Shown: positions 26,867 to 35,235 of the stretch, piece after piece
Layout of the letters: each line of letters starts with the position of its first letter
How positions within the stretch are numbered: the stretch's first letter is position 1
Source: Campylobacter sp. 19-13652
GTDB taxonomy: Bacteria > Campylobacterota > Campylobacteria > Campylobacterales > Campylobacteraceae
Assembly: GCF_019702925.1 (NCBI RefSeq)
Contig: NZ_AP024713.1
Coordinates: 186,001-250,000, forward strand
Direction: 5' to 3'
DNA: 64,000 nt
Made by a program: the position numbers and the translations under genes
Notes under the pieces: generated by a model
Seen by the model: the letters and a program-made list of their open reading frames with translations, nothing else
Databases searched by the model: none
What the model was told of the DNA's origin: nothing

Positions 26867-27246
26867 GGCGTTACCCCCATCCACTCTTTTACCTCGTGCT
26901 CGTGGCACTCTAGGCACATATTTGTGCTCTCTTTATGCTCGTTGTGGCACTCGTCGCAGTATAGCGTAGGGCCGTCGTGGACGGAGTTGTGCGGATTTGC
27001 CTTAAGCACGTCCATAAACTCAAGCCTTTTTGCCAGCAGCTTTTTGCTTTTATGGCAACTTAGGCAGCCCTTATCGCCTATGGCTTTAAATTTGCTCGGC
27101 TCATCGCCTTGATTTTCGTGGCAGTCCGCGCAGCCCAGAGCCAAATGCTCGTGATGAGGTTTTAGCGGATACTTCACGCTTAGCTCATCACTAGCAAATC
27201 CAGCACAGGCAAGGCAAAAAAGCAGACAAAGCACTCTTTTTATCAT
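26863..27246 (-). CDS. Periplasmic tetrahaem cytochrome c (flavocytochrome c haem subunit-like)
   Basis: 127 aa. Signal peptide (MIKRVLCLLFCLACAGFA), then four CxxCH motifs: CADCH, CLSCH, CDECH and CLECH, with His-rich spacers (KPHHEH, NEHKE) that can supply distal ligands. It resembles the N-terminal haem domain of Shewanella fumarate reductase FccA but is encoded as a separate subunit. It lies between the flavoprotein gene and the NapC-like gene and is the likely electron wire between them. Confidence 0.88.
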   Translation of the reverse strand: MIKRVLCLLFCLACAGFASDELSVKYPLKPHHEHLALGCADCHENQGDEPSKFKAIGDKGCLSCHKSKKLLAKRLEFMDVLKANPHNSVHDGPTLYCDECHNEHKESTNMCLECHEHEVKEWMGVTP

Positions 27247-27294
27247 CTTTTTTCCTTTAAATTTAAAAGGGGCAAAGCCGCCCCCATTTGCGCC

Positions 27295-28815
27295 TTAGAC
27301 ATTCTCGCCTGCGACCATACCGCAGACAAGGCAGTCTAGTATGGCATTGCTTCCTAGCCTGCTAGCTCCGTGCGTGCCGCCTGTTACCTCGCCAGCGGCG
27401 TATAGTCCTGCAATTGGCTCGTTTGTGATTGAGCTTAGCACCTGAGCTTTATTGTTTATCGCTACTCCGCCCATAGCGTGGTGTAGCTTTGGCACGCCAC
27501 GCATAGCGTAAAATGGCGGCACGGATATGTCGGTGCCGTCTTTTGGCAGGATTTTGCCAAAGTCTGGGTCCTTGCCCTGCTTTACGTATTCATTATACTG
27601 GGCAACGGTTTGCTTTAGCGTGCTGGCATTTAGCCCATACTCAGCTGCTAGTGCGTCAAGGGTGTCAAAACGCTTTAATGCGCCGCTTGCAAGTAGCTTG
27701 TCAAACTGCTCTTTTAGCATATGCTTAACTGGGCGTGAGTCGCAAAAATGGATAGGGTAGTTCTCGTCCTTGCCTATTATTTCAAACATCTTATCAGCCC
27801 TTGTTTTGCGGTCGGCTATCTCGTTCATATAACGCTTTGAAGTCTTTTTATCCACGCTTATGCCGTATCTAAAACTAGCTGTGACGTTAAATTTACTCGC
27901 TAGGCCGTAGCCTTTTTCATCTGGGCTAGCCCACGGCCCAAACTGAAGATGGCTTACGTGCACCGGATATGCCCCTATCCTAAAGGCCTCTAGCATCGCC
28001 CCAGCCGTGGCGCCTGAGTGGTTTGTTGTTTGAGCATTGTCTGGGATTAGTGGTTCTTGCAGCTTGCGATAAACCTTATCCGCACAAAAGCCACCGCTAG
28101 CTAGCACGACACCCTTTTTGGCACGATATAGCTTTTTATCGCCGCTTTTATTCTCTCTATCATCGTCAAAAAGCTTATTATCAAAGCGGTAATTCTCCCT
28201 TACTTCCACGCCCACGACTCTGCCGCTATCGTCAGTGATAAATTTATCAAACTTCGTTCTAGTTTTTACCTCGGTGTTTGGCAGGGATTTAAAGCGTGCT
28301 TGCATAGGCTGGATTATGCCCGCACCCGTGCCGTTTGATGTTTTATAGCCTCTTGGCACACTATGGCCGCCAGATTGTTCTAAGAAGTCTCTATACTCAG
28401 CACCGCACTCAAGCGTTAGGTTTAAAGCGTCGTTTGCACGAGAGAAAATCAGCTCAAGCAGGGCTGGGTTGTTTAAATTTCTACCAGCCTTTAGCGTGTC
28501 TTTAAAGAATAACTCTCTGCTGTCATTTATGCCTTGGGCTTTTTGTTTTGGGCTTAGTGGCACGCAGAAAATGCCGCCGTTTATGACGGAGTTACCGCCC
28601 ACTCGTCCCATTTTTTCTACCATTAGCACGCTTAAGCCACGCATAGCGCTTTTTACAGCAGCAGCGTGTGCGGCAAAGCCTGAGCCTATGACGATGACGT
28701 CATATTCGCCGTCCCAGCTTGGAGCATTTGAGTCGCTCTGATTAGCTCCTAAAGCCGTAGCCGCAGCGGCAAGGGCGCTTATTTTTAGCAGATTTCGCCT
28801 AGATAAATTTGACAT
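27295..28815 (-). CDS. Tat-exported FAD-dependent reductase, fumarate reductase/UrdA-like flavoprotein; substrate unknown
   Basis: 506 aa. A twin-arginine signal (SRRNLLK, then ALAAAATALGA) sends it to the periplasm. The FAD-binding loop VIGSGFAAHAAAV is at residues ~42-54. Positions lined up by eye with fumarate reductases are kept: R in YMNEIADRK (proton donor type), HH in LHHAMGGV and R in GASRLGSNAI. The region that carries the carboxylate-binding His of FccA reads HLQFGPWASP here, so the second substrate group may differ from fumarate. Family members reduce fumarate, urocanate, methacrylate or cinnamates. First gene of the operon, divergent from a LysR regulator. Confidence 0.85.
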   Translation of the reverse strand: MSNLSRRNLLKISALAAAATALGANQSDSNAPSWDGEYDVIVIGSGFAAHAAAVKSAMRGLSVLMVEKMGRVGGNSVINGGIFCVPLSPKQKAQGINDSRELFFKDTLKAGRNLNNPALLELIFSRANDALNLTLECGAEYRDFLEQSGGHSVPRGYKTSNGTGAGIIQPMQARFKSLPNTEVKTRTKFDKFITDDSGRVVGVEVRENYRFDNKLFDDDRENKSGDKKLYRAKKGVVLASGGFCADKVYRKLQEPLIPDNAQTTNHSGATAGAMLEAFRIGAYPVHVSHLQFGPWASPDEKGYGLASKFNVTASFRYGISVDKKTSKRYMNEIADRKTRADKMFEIIGKDENYPIHFCDSRPVKHMLKEQFDKLLASGALKRFDTLDALAAEYGLNASTLKQTVAQYNEYVKQGKDPDFGKILPKDGTDISVPPFYAMRGVPKLHHAMGGVAINNKAQVLSSITNEPIAGLYAAGEVTGGTHGASRLGSNAILDCLVCGMVAGENV

Positions 28816-28959
28816 TTTGCACTCCTTTTTGATTTTTATCTTAAATTTAAAATTTAACTTTTAAATTTAAATATCGTAATGATATATCAAATTTTAATAT
28901 AAGTCAAATACTATTTTTTATATAATTTTATAGGTAAAAACTATAATAAAGGAGCAAAA
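28816..28959. promoter_or_regulatory. Divergent promoter/operator region, flavocytochrome operon and LysR gene
   Basis: 144 bp, very AT-rich. An imperfect dyad, ATATCGTAATGATAT at 28871-28885 (T-N11-A type), is a candidate LysR box. TATAAT at 28921-28926 can serve the LysR gene. Good ribosome binding sites precede both starts (AAGGAG and AAAGGAG). The arrangement is the usual one for LysR control of a divergent operon. Confidence 0.5.
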
Positions 28960-29838
28960 ATGAGTTTGCGCCAGATGGAATTTGTACTAGCCGTAGCTGA
29001 TAGCCTAAGCTTTACAAAGGCGGCTAAAAGGCTTGGCGTATCTCAGCCTTCGCTCTCTCAAAGCGTGTTAAATTTAGAAAGCGAGCTAAAAGTGAGGCTC
29101 TTTGAGCGTCAAAGTCCACTAAAGCTAACTCTTGAGGGCGAGCTATACGTGCAAAAAGCAAGGCTAATAATGGAGGCTTATTATGATTTAAATAGCGAGC
29201 TTTCAAGCCTAGTGGCGCTTAAAAGCGATAGTGTGCGCATAGGATTTTCGCAAAATGGCTATAAGATGATTCCAGGCGCACTTGCGAAGTTTTGTCGTAG
29301 GTTTAGTAGGGCAAATATCAAAATCACGCAGCCACACTCGACCCTGCAAATCCGCCAAATGCTGCTTGATGGCGAAATAGATTTGGGTATGTTAATCCTG
29401 CCTCTTGATACTGCCGAGCTTGAGTATGAGAGCATAAAGCGCTCAAAGCTTTATGCCTGTGCTGGGGCAAATAGCGCTTTGGGGCGGCGTTATCGCAGTT
29501 TTAGTAGGGTTAGTTTGGTTGATTTAAAGGATGAGAAATTTATCCTACCTGCACGGTCGCAGCGAAATAGAGCGATACTTGATGCGGCGTTTGCTAGGGC
29601 TGGGTATGAGCCTAATGTGCTTTGTGAAGTGCAGACTTTTGATGTGGCTACGGCGATGGCGGCAAGTGGCGTAGGGGTGTGCTTTACTCTGGCTGAGGCT
29701 GCCTCTAGCGGTGATGAGATGGTGTTGCTTGATGTGGGCGAGACTGGGCTTGATAAGGAGTTAGTCATAGCTTATAAAAAGGGTAAAAAGCTCTCGCGCC
29801 TTGAGAGTGAGTTTATTAAAATCGCAAAGCAAGAGTAG
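28960..29838 (+). CDS. LysR-type transcriptional regulator
   Basis: 292 aa. N-terminal winged helix-turn-helix (MSLRQMEFVLAVADSLSFTK, then AAKRLGVSQPSLSQSVLNLE), then a periplasmic-binding-protein-like effector domain. The start has AAAGGAG 6 nt upstream. Divergent from the flavoprotein operon, so it probably senses that enzyme's electron acceptor. The effector cannot be read from sequence. Confidence 0.92.
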   Translation: MSLRQMEFVLAVADSLSFTKAAKRLGVSQPSLSQSVLNLESELKVRLFERQSPLKLTLEGELYVQKARLIMEAYYDLNSELSSLVALKSDSVRIGFSQNGYKMIPGALAKFCRRFSRANIKITQPHSTLQIRQMLLDGEIDLGMLILPLDTAELEYESIKRSKLYACAGANSALGRRYRSFSRVSLVDLKDEKFILPARSQRNRAILDAAFARAGYEPNVLCEVQTFDVATAMAASGVGVCFTLAEAASSGDEMVLLDVGETGLDKELVIAYKKGKKLSRLESEFIKIAKQE

Positions 29839-30161
29839 GCTGCTGCGGATTTTTATTAGCTTTGATGGCTTTGGTTTGAGTGGTTTTGGCTTAGGTTAAA
29901 ATACTAGCCAGTATAATAAGCTAGTTTGATTTTGCTTTTAAGCATATTTGCCATGCATTATTAGTCTTTTTATTAAAATATTTGTAAAATTAAGCGTGTT
30001 TACGGCTGTTTAATGAGTTTTTGATTGGGTTTTTTATCTGTTTTTGTAAATTAAAATGCACTAATTTTTCTAAATGATTGCACTTATTCAATATTAAAAA
30101 TAAAATGGTTGGCTTTAAGTTATGATTAAATTTTTAAAGTCTGTTTTGAGATTAAAATTAG
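29839..30161. other. Intergenic region after the LysR gene
   Basis: 323 bp, AT-rich, no gene supported. A possible weak terminator for the LysR gene lies at 29903-29940: ACTAGC / GCTAGT stem with an 11-nt loop, followed by TTGATTTTGCTTTT. Nothing else recognised. Confidence 0.45.
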
Positions 30162-30249
30162 TGGCCGGGAGATAGGGATTCGAACCCCAGGAGGTGTTAC
30201 CCTCAACGGTTTTCAAGACCGCCGCTTTCGACCGCTCAGCCATCTCCCG
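30162..30249 (-). tRNA. tRNA-Ser (anticodon UGA)
   Basis: 88 nt with encoded CCA. Acceptor CGGGAGA/TCTCCCG, anticodon loop CTTGAAA (TGA), long variable arm and GGTTCGAATCC T loop. Confidence 0.95.
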
Positions 30250-30293
30250 ATAAAAATGCAAATTATAGCAGATGTAGCTTAAATTTAACTAAG

Positions 30294-30446
30294 TTACTCT
30301 GTTTTTTCTTTTACGTAGGTTGCGCCTTGATTTATCTTTTCTTTTGTCCACTCTTTTGCGTCTTTGGTGTCCTCTTTTACGCCATTCCACGTATTTGTGC
30401 AACCAACTAAAATTAAAGCTGATAAAAAGATAAGTAAAGCTTTCAT
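30294..30446 (-). CDS. Small entericidin-like lipoprotein (50 aa)
   Basis: 50-aa ORF between tRNA-Ser and tRNA-Cys. It starts MKALLIFLSALILVGC, a lipoprotein signal with lipobox LVGC (Cys16). The mature part is about 35 residues, highly charged (Lys/Glu/Asp-rich), and ends TYVKEKTE. AAGGA lies 5-6 nt before the ATG. The shape matches entericidin/small-lipoprotein families, whose roles are in envelope stress or toxin-antidote pairs; function here is unknown. No partner gene is seen beside it. Confidence 0.8.
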   Translation of the reverse strand: MKALLIFLSALILVGCTNTWNGVKEDTKDAKEWTKEKINQGATYVKEKTE

Positions 30447-30461
30447 ACGTATCCTTAAATT

Positions 30462-30535
30462 TGGAGGCGACACCCGGATTCGAACCGGGGATCAAAGCTT
30501 TGCAGGCTCATGCCTTACCACTTGGCCATGTCGCC
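30462..30535 (-). tRNA. tRNA-Cys (anticodon GCA)
   Basis: 74 nt with encoded CCA. Acceptor GGCGACA/TGTCGCC, discriminator U, anticodon loop CTGCAAA and T arm CCCGGTTCGAATCCGGG. Confidence 0.96.
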
Positions 30536-30541
30536 ACTTAG

Positions 30542-30627
30542 TGGTGCCCAGAGCCGGACTTGAACCGGCACGGAAAAATTTCCGAGGGATTTTAAGTCCC
30601 TTGTGTCTACCATTCCACCACCTGGGC
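30542..30627 (-). tRNA. tRNA-Leu (anticodon UAA)
   Basis: 86 nt with encoded CCA. Acceptor GCCCAGG/TCTGGGC, class II variable arm, anticodon loop ACTTAAAAT with TAA. It follows tRNA-Cys with a 6-nt spacer, so they are probably cotranscribed. Confidence 0.96.
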
Positions 30628-30650
30628 ATATATAAATTTATGATTTTAAA

Positions 30651-30725
30651 TGGAGCGGGAAACGAGATTCGAACTCGCGACCCCAACCTTGGCAAGGTTG
30701 TGCTCTACCCCTGAGCTATTCCCGC
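30651..30725 (-). tRNA. tRNA-Gly (anticodon GCC)
   Basis: 75 nt with encoded CCA. Acceptor GCGGGAA/TTCCCGC, anticodon loop TTGCCAA. First gene of the minus-strand Gly-Leu-Cys tRNA array. Confidence 0.96.
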
Positions 30726-30831
30726 AAACTAGAGATTGAATATTACCCAAATAATTCTTAAAAGAATATTTTATTTTGCCTGTGTTAAATATTTTTTCTG
30801 AAAATTCAAAAAAATATAAGTATTTTTGGGA

Positions 30832-30837
30832 TAGAAT
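30832..30837 (+). promoter_or_regulatory. Putative -10 for tRNA-Ala
   Basis: GGGATAGAAT (core TAGAAT) 19 nt before the tRNA 5' end, behind an A/T-rich stretch. Confidence 0.4.
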
Positions 30838-30856
30838 ACGCTTCTATTACATTTTT

Positions 30857-30932
<76 letters not shown>

Positions 30933-31026
30933 TTTTTACCCATTTTACTTCGTTTTTAAATTCCGTTTTTTAATATTTTATGATTAAATTTAATCCATAA
31001 GGATTATTTGGCTAGGTTAAGGGCGG

Positions 31027-31767
31027 TCAAGCCCCTTTTTTAATGCGTTTTAAGAAGTTATTTAGTGTTTCATTTTCGTGATATGCGAGGGTAAAAAACT
31101 CATCTGGTAATCCCTGATAAACTATTCTGCCGCCCGCTAAAAACACGATCTCGTCAGCAATCTCTCTGGCAAACTCAAGCTCGTGGGTAACGATTAGCAT
31201 AGTGCGGTCTTTTATGCTTTTTATCGCATCAAGCACCTCGGCCACTAGCTCGACATCAAGCGCACTTGTAGGCTCGTCAAAGAGCATAACCTTCGGATTT
31301 ATCGCAAGTGCCCTAGCTATTGCCACGCGCTGTTGTTGTCCGCCGCTTAGTTCGTGCGGATAGGCGTTTTGCTTGTGTTCTAGCCCCATTTGCGCTAGCT
31401 TTTGCTGCGCTACATTAAAGGCATCTTGCTTGCTAAAGCTGCGCGTTATGATTAGGGCTTCTGCGACGTTTTCTATGGCGTTTTTGTTGGCAAAGAGGTT
31501 GTAGCTTTGAAAGACCATAGCGCTTTTTAGCCGCAGCTCTTTTGTTTGTTTTTGGTTTACGTTTGCGTAATCTATCTCTAAATCGTCTATTTTAATGCTG
31601 CCAGCGTAGGGGCGTTCTAATAAATTTATGCATCGTAAAAGCGTGCTTTTACCGCTTCCGCTAGGACCTAGGATGGCGATTATTTTGCCATCTTTTACGT
31701 CAAGATTTATGTCATTTAATACGACGTTGTTTTCAAATTTTTTGGATAAGTTTTTAATTTTTATCAT
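31027..31767 (-). CDS. Polar amino acid ABC transporter, ATP-binding protein
   Basis: 246-aa ATPase of the GlnQ/HisP class. Walker A GPSGSGKS, signature LSGGQQQRVAIARAL, Walker B VMLFDEPTSALD and H-loop VTHE are all present. It energises import with the permease encoded 8 nt upstream and the binding protein before that (order: binding protein, permease, ATPase). The divergent metC suggests cystine or another sulfur amino acid as substrate, which is inference. Confidence 0.93.
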   Translation of the reverse strand: MIKIKNLSKKFENNVVLNDINLDVKDGKIIAILGPSGSGKSTLLRCINLLERPYAGSIKIDDLEIDYANVNQKQTKELRLKSAMVFQSYNLFANKNAIENVAEALIITRSFSKQDAFNVAQQKLAQMGLEHKQNAYPHELSGGQQQRVAIARALAINPKVMLFDEPTSALDVELVAEVLDAIKSIKDRTMLIVTHELEFAREIADEIVFLAGGRIVYQGLPDEFFTLAYHENETLNNFLKRIKKGA

Positions 31768-31775
31768 ATTTGCCC

Positions 31776-32477
31776 CTATACAAATGAGCGTCTAAAGATA
31801 GACAGCCTGCGCTCAAGCTGCTTAAACGCCACCTCAAGCCCCACGCATATCGCCCAGTACATCATCGCTGCCATAAAGTACACTTCTAGGAATTTAGACG
31901 ACCTGCCTGATTCTATATCAGCTAGCCCCATTATGTCAGCCACAGTGATGACTGAAACGAGTGAAGTATTTTTTATCTGCATTATAAAAAAGTTTAATAA
32001 ATTTGGCAAAGATAGCATTATGGCTTGTGGTAATATTATACGCATAAACGCCTGCCTAGTCGTAAATCCTAGCGAGTAAGCCGCCTCTATCTGTCCTCTA
32101 TCTACCGCAAGTATGCCAGCCCTAAAAATCTCACTCATATACCCAGACGCATACAGCGAAAAGATTACAAAAGCGTAATAAATTGCATTAGCTAAAAGAA
32201 GCTCCGACTCTACGCCTATGCCGCGCAAAAATATGGGTATGCCGTAATAAAACATAAAAATTTGAACAAGTAGCGGTGTACCTCTAAAAAACGAGATGTA
32301 AACTGTGGCAAGCTGGCTTAAAAACGGCACTTTGTAAATGCGCAAAAGGGCTATGAAAAAGCCCATCGCGCCACCAGCCGCAAATGAAACGGCGGCTATT
32401 AAAAAGGTAATAGGTACGCCGTTTATGATGCTTATGGCTGAGTTAAAAAAGTATGTGGTGTCAAATAACTCGCTCAT
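31776..32477 (-). CDS. Polar amino acid ABC transporter, permease
   Basis: 233-aa inner-membrane permease of the HisMQ family with about five membrane segments. The EAA-type loop EAAYSLGFTTRQAFMRIILPQA contacts the ATPase. YISFFRGTPLLVQIFMFYYG is the family signature. Only one permease gene is present, so it probably forms a homodimer. It overlaps the binding-protein gene by 4 nt. Confidence 0.93.
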   Translation of the reverse strand: MSELFDTTYFFNSAISIINGVPITFLIAAVSFAAGGAMGFFIALLRIYKVPFLSQLATVYISFFRGTPLLVQIFMFYYGIPIFLRGIGVESELLLANAIYYAFVIFSLYASGYMSEIFRAGILAVDRGQIEAAYSLGFTTRQAFMRIILPQAIMLSLPNLLNFFIMQIKNTSLVSVITVADIMGLADIESGRSSKFLEVYFMAAMMYWAICVGLEVAFKQLERRLSIFRRSFV

Positions 32478-33229
32478 TTTGTCAGGTCAATCCCAAAATA
32501 CTTTATCGATAATGCACTTAACTCCCCACTTTCTTTAGCCTTTATAAGCGCAGCATCTAGCCTATTTGCAAGCTCCTCATCGCCTTTTCTAAACAGTAAA
32601 AACGAAGGTGTTTTTTCAAAGACTTCATCTGTTATTTTTATATTTACATTTTGTTTTTTAGCTAGGTCAATTGCTACTAGCGGATCATTTACCATCGCAT
32701 CCACTCGCCCATTTGCTAGGTCTTGCAGGATTGATAGGTAGCCTTTGTAGTATTTTAGCTTGATGTTTAGCTCTGGATGGGCTTTGGCGAATTTTTCGAT
32801 ATTTGCCGAGTGGTTTGAGCCTACGCTAGTGCCGACTGTTTTGCCCTTTAAATCGGCTGCACTATTTATGCTGGAGCCATCTTTTACAATAAGTACGCTT
32901 TTGCCGTATGAGTATGGCTCTTTGGCAAAGAGATATTTTTCCTCTCTTGTAGGATTTTTGGCGATTTGGTTTGCAATTAGATCAAATTTCTTTGAATCAA
33001 GCCCCACAAAGATTGAATTCCAAGGCACAGGCACAAACTCTAGTTTTATGCCTCCGTCTATCTTTGCTAAAAGGCGGACTAAATCATTGTCAAAGCCCGT
33101 GGATACGCCATTTTCATCGACGTAAGTAAATGGCTTGTAGGCGTTTTCGCTGCCTACTTTGACGGTGATTTCTGAGGCCAAAGCGTAGCTTAAAAAGCCA
33201 GCTAGTAAAAGTGTGATGAGTTTTTTCAT
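32474..33229 (-). CDS. Periplasmic amino acid-binding protein of ABC transporter
   Basis: 251 aa. Sec signal peptide (MKKLITLLLAGFLSYALA), then a type II binding-protein fold: YKPFTYVDENGVSTGFDNDL at the N-terminal lobe, the VPVPWNSIFVGLDSKKFDLI segment, and GKTVGTSVGSNHS in the ligand-contact loop. It looks most like the FliY/TcyJ cystine-binding branch, but specificity cannot be fixed by eye. First gene of the importer operon; AAGGAG lies 6 nt before ATG. Confidence 0.9.
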   Translation of the reverse strand: MKKLITLLLAGFLSYALASEITVKVGSENAYKPFTYVDENGVSTGFDNDLVRLLAKIDGGIKLEFVPVPWNSIFVGLDSKKFDLIANQIAKNPTREEKYLFAKEPYSYGKSVLIVKDGSSINSAADLKGKTVGTSVGSNHSANIEKFAKAHPELNIKLKYYKGYLSILQDLANGRVDAMVNDPLVAIDLAKKQNVNIKITDEVFEKTPSFLLFRKGDEELANRLDAALIKAKESGELSALSIKYFGIDLTK

Positions 33230-33248
33230 GATTTCTCCTTAAAAATAA

Positions 33249-33284
33249 AATATTATTATAACAATAAATCCTTATTATAATATT
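33249..33284. promoter_or_regulatory. Inverted repeat between the ABC importer and metC, candidate operator
   Basis: AATATTATTATAA (33249-33261) and TTATTATAATATT (33272-33284) match as reverse complements at 12 of 13 positions with a 10-nt spacer. It lies in the middle of the 120-bp divergent promoter region, so one regulator could control both directions. The protein is not known. Confidence 0.5.
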
Positions 33285-33349
33285 AAATTATCTTAAAGTT
33301 TTATTTAGATAAAATTCATACATTATTATAAATTTATCAAGGAGAACAG

Positions 33350-34507
33350 ATGCAAAAGCAGACCATTTTGGTGCATAAGGGTAGGGGGAACCCAAACAAA
33401 GACGGAAGGGCTGTCAATGCGCCACTAATGCGAGCCTCGACGGTGCTTTTTACAAATCACAAAAGCTGGGCGCAAAGAAAGGTGCAGCGCAAAAGCGAGC
33501 GTGTGCTAAGCTACGGTGCACTTGGAACTAGTACGAATTTTGAGCTTGAAAAGCTTTTGTGCGCGCTTGAGGGCGGGTATAGGGCGAGCCTTTATCCGAC
33601 GGGACTAGCTGCGCTTGCTATGGTGCTTTTAAACTATGCCGAGGTGGGGGCGCATTTTTTAATAACGGATGGAATTTATGAGCCAGTACGTGAGATTGAT
33701 AGCCTATTTTTATCCAAAATAGGCGTGGAGGTGGAGTACTTAAAAGCAGACGCTAGCGACATAGCCCAAAAGCTACGCCCAAACACAAAACTCCTGCTTT
33801 GCGAAAGCCCTGGCTCTGTGCTTTATGAGATAATCGACCTACCAAAAGTCTCTGCTATTGCACATGCAAATGGCACTGTTGTTGCGATTGACAGCACCTA
33901 CTCGTCATCGTATCTAAACCAGTCCCTAGCCCTTGGCGCAGATATTTCGGTTGTGGCGGCGACAAAGTATTTAGGCGGGCATTCTGATCTTACTATGGGT
34001 GCTATTATAGTAAATGAAAAGGAGTGGAAAAACTTTAATAAATTACCTGAAGTGCTGGGCTTTACCGCTAGTCCAGATGATGCCTATCTCGTGCTGCGCG
34101 GCGCTCGTAGCCTTGATGTACGCCTTGAGAGGCATGAGAAAAATGCTGATAAAGTCGTGGAGTTTTTGCTTGCTCAGCCAAAGGTGGCAAAAATTTATTA
34201 TCCAAAGCTTAGCACGCACGTTGGACATGAGATATTTATGCGCGATTTTAGCGGTACAAATGGTATGATTACAATTGCTCTTGATAAAAGCGTTAGCCGC
34301 GAGGGCGTGGATAGATTTTTTGACGCGCTTAGCCTGTTTGGCATAGGGGCTAGCTGGGGCGGGTTTGAGAGCCTTGCGATGATAGCAAAGCCGCCACGCA
34401 GCTTTATCGACGTAGATGGGCTTGGCACGCTTATTCGCTTTAGTATAGGGCTTGAAAATGTGGACGATATAATTGCCGATTTAAAGAGGGGTTTTGACGT
34501 GATTTAG
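33350..34507 (+). CDS. metC: Cystathionine beta-lyase MetC
   Basis: PLP enzyme that cleaves cystathionine (or cystine-like substrates) to homocysteine, pyruvate and ammonia. 385 aa. The PLP lysine is in AATKYLGGHSD. LYPTGLAALAM, ESPGSVLYEI, SWGGFESL and the C-terminal GTLIRFSIGLENVDDIIADL follow the proteobacterial MetC pattern closely. AAGGAG lies 8 nt upstream of ATG. The divergent neighbour is an amino acid importer, so the pair probably handles sulfur amino acids. Confidence 0.9.
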   Translation: MQKQTILVHKGRGNPNKDGRAVNAPLMRASTVLFTNHKSWAQRKVQRKSERVLSYGALGTSTNFELEKLLCALEGGYRASLYPTGLAALAMVLLNYAEVGAHFLITDGIYEPVREIDSLFLSKIGVEVEYLKADASDIAQKLRPNTKLLLCESPGSVLYEIIDLPKVSAIAHANGTVVAIDSTYSSSYLNQSLALGADISVVAATKYLGGHSDLTMGAIIVNEKEWKNFNKLPEVLGFTASPDDAYLVLRGARSLDVRLERHEKNADKVVEFLLAQPKVAKIYYPKLSTHVGHEIFMRDFSGTNGMITIALDKSVSREGVDRFFDALSLFGIGASWGGFESLAMIAKPPRSFIDVDGLGTLIRFSIGLENVDDIIADLKRGFDVI

Positions 34508-34631
34508 TTTGGCTTTGTTTTTTCAGCCAGATTGTCTTTTGCCTTATACTGCGTTGGTTTTTAAATTTACTCGGTTGTATGCTATCAGTATGCTTCCGTC
34601 ATAAATTTAAAAACCGCCTTGTCTAAGACAT

Positions 34632-35024
34632 CTAACGGGTTGCAAGCGCATAGAAATAAAAAATACTTCGCATAAAACGTTCAAGTTAGGAGAAGTCTTT
34701 AGTGATTGCGATTTAAATTTTACAAAAGGTAAATCTAAATGATATAGACACCACATACGTGTAGAGAGCGTAGATAGGCCGTCATTCTTAGCAAGCCCAC
34801 CTCGTATTGTGTTGCAGTGCACTCGCCTGCTCATAGTGCTTGCCGTAAGTGAAAAAGGAGTTTCTTTAGTAAAACGGAGTTTCTTTAAAACGAGATGTAG
34901 TCGCAGTTTTTACAGAAGCTTTGCCTTCTTAGCCACTTCGTGGCGTAAACTCGCCCAGTCTAGGTAAAGCGTAGCGGAAATGTACGTGAGCGAATATATC
35001 GATTTTTGCTATGCAACCCGTTAG
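34632..35024. repeat. 13-bp inverted repeats bounding a ~390-bp segment
   Basis: CTAACGGGTTGCA at 34632-34644 and its exact reverse complement at 35012-35024. Both copies lie next to similar flanks (TTGCAAGCGCATAG and TTGCTATGCAACC). Such ends can bound a small mobile element or pair in an RNA; no transposase is present. Confidence 0.45.
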
Positions 35025-35225
35025 GTGCGATTCGGATGGGTAAATGTAAAGGGGATGACTTTGTAAAATAAACGTAGTACAGTTTTTAATAATTCAAGCT
35101 CTCCCTAGCGTAAAAATAAATTTAAATCCAAACAAAATCAAAGTTTTGCGGTTTAAAACTTAAATGCAAGAAATTTAAAAGACAAGACTTTAGAGCGCGC
35201 AAATGAGCGATAAGGCGCATTAACT

Positions 35226-35235
35226 GGGGGGGGGG
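35226..35235. repeat. G10 homopolymer tract, intergenic
   Basis: Ten G residues between flanking TAACT copies, 80 bp downstream of the fbpC stop. Not inside any supported ORF. Confidence 0.85.

Noticed and set aside
27295-28815. Annotation as classical fumarate reductase FrdA or succinate dehydrogenase
   Set aside because: It has a Tat signal, no frdB/frdC partners, and neighbours that are periplasmic cytochromes.
30289-30495. 68-residue minus-strand ORF in the tRNA cluster
   Set aside because: It runs into the tRNA-Cys gene and is Arg/Lys-rich from an out-of-frame reading; the lipoprotein at 30294-30446 in another frame has a proper signal and ribosome binding site.
34607-34834. 75-residue minus-strand ORF in the metC-fbpC spacer
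   Set aside because: No convincing ribosome binding site, odd composition, and it contains the inverted-repeat arm; treated as part of the non-coding element, though conservation should be tested.
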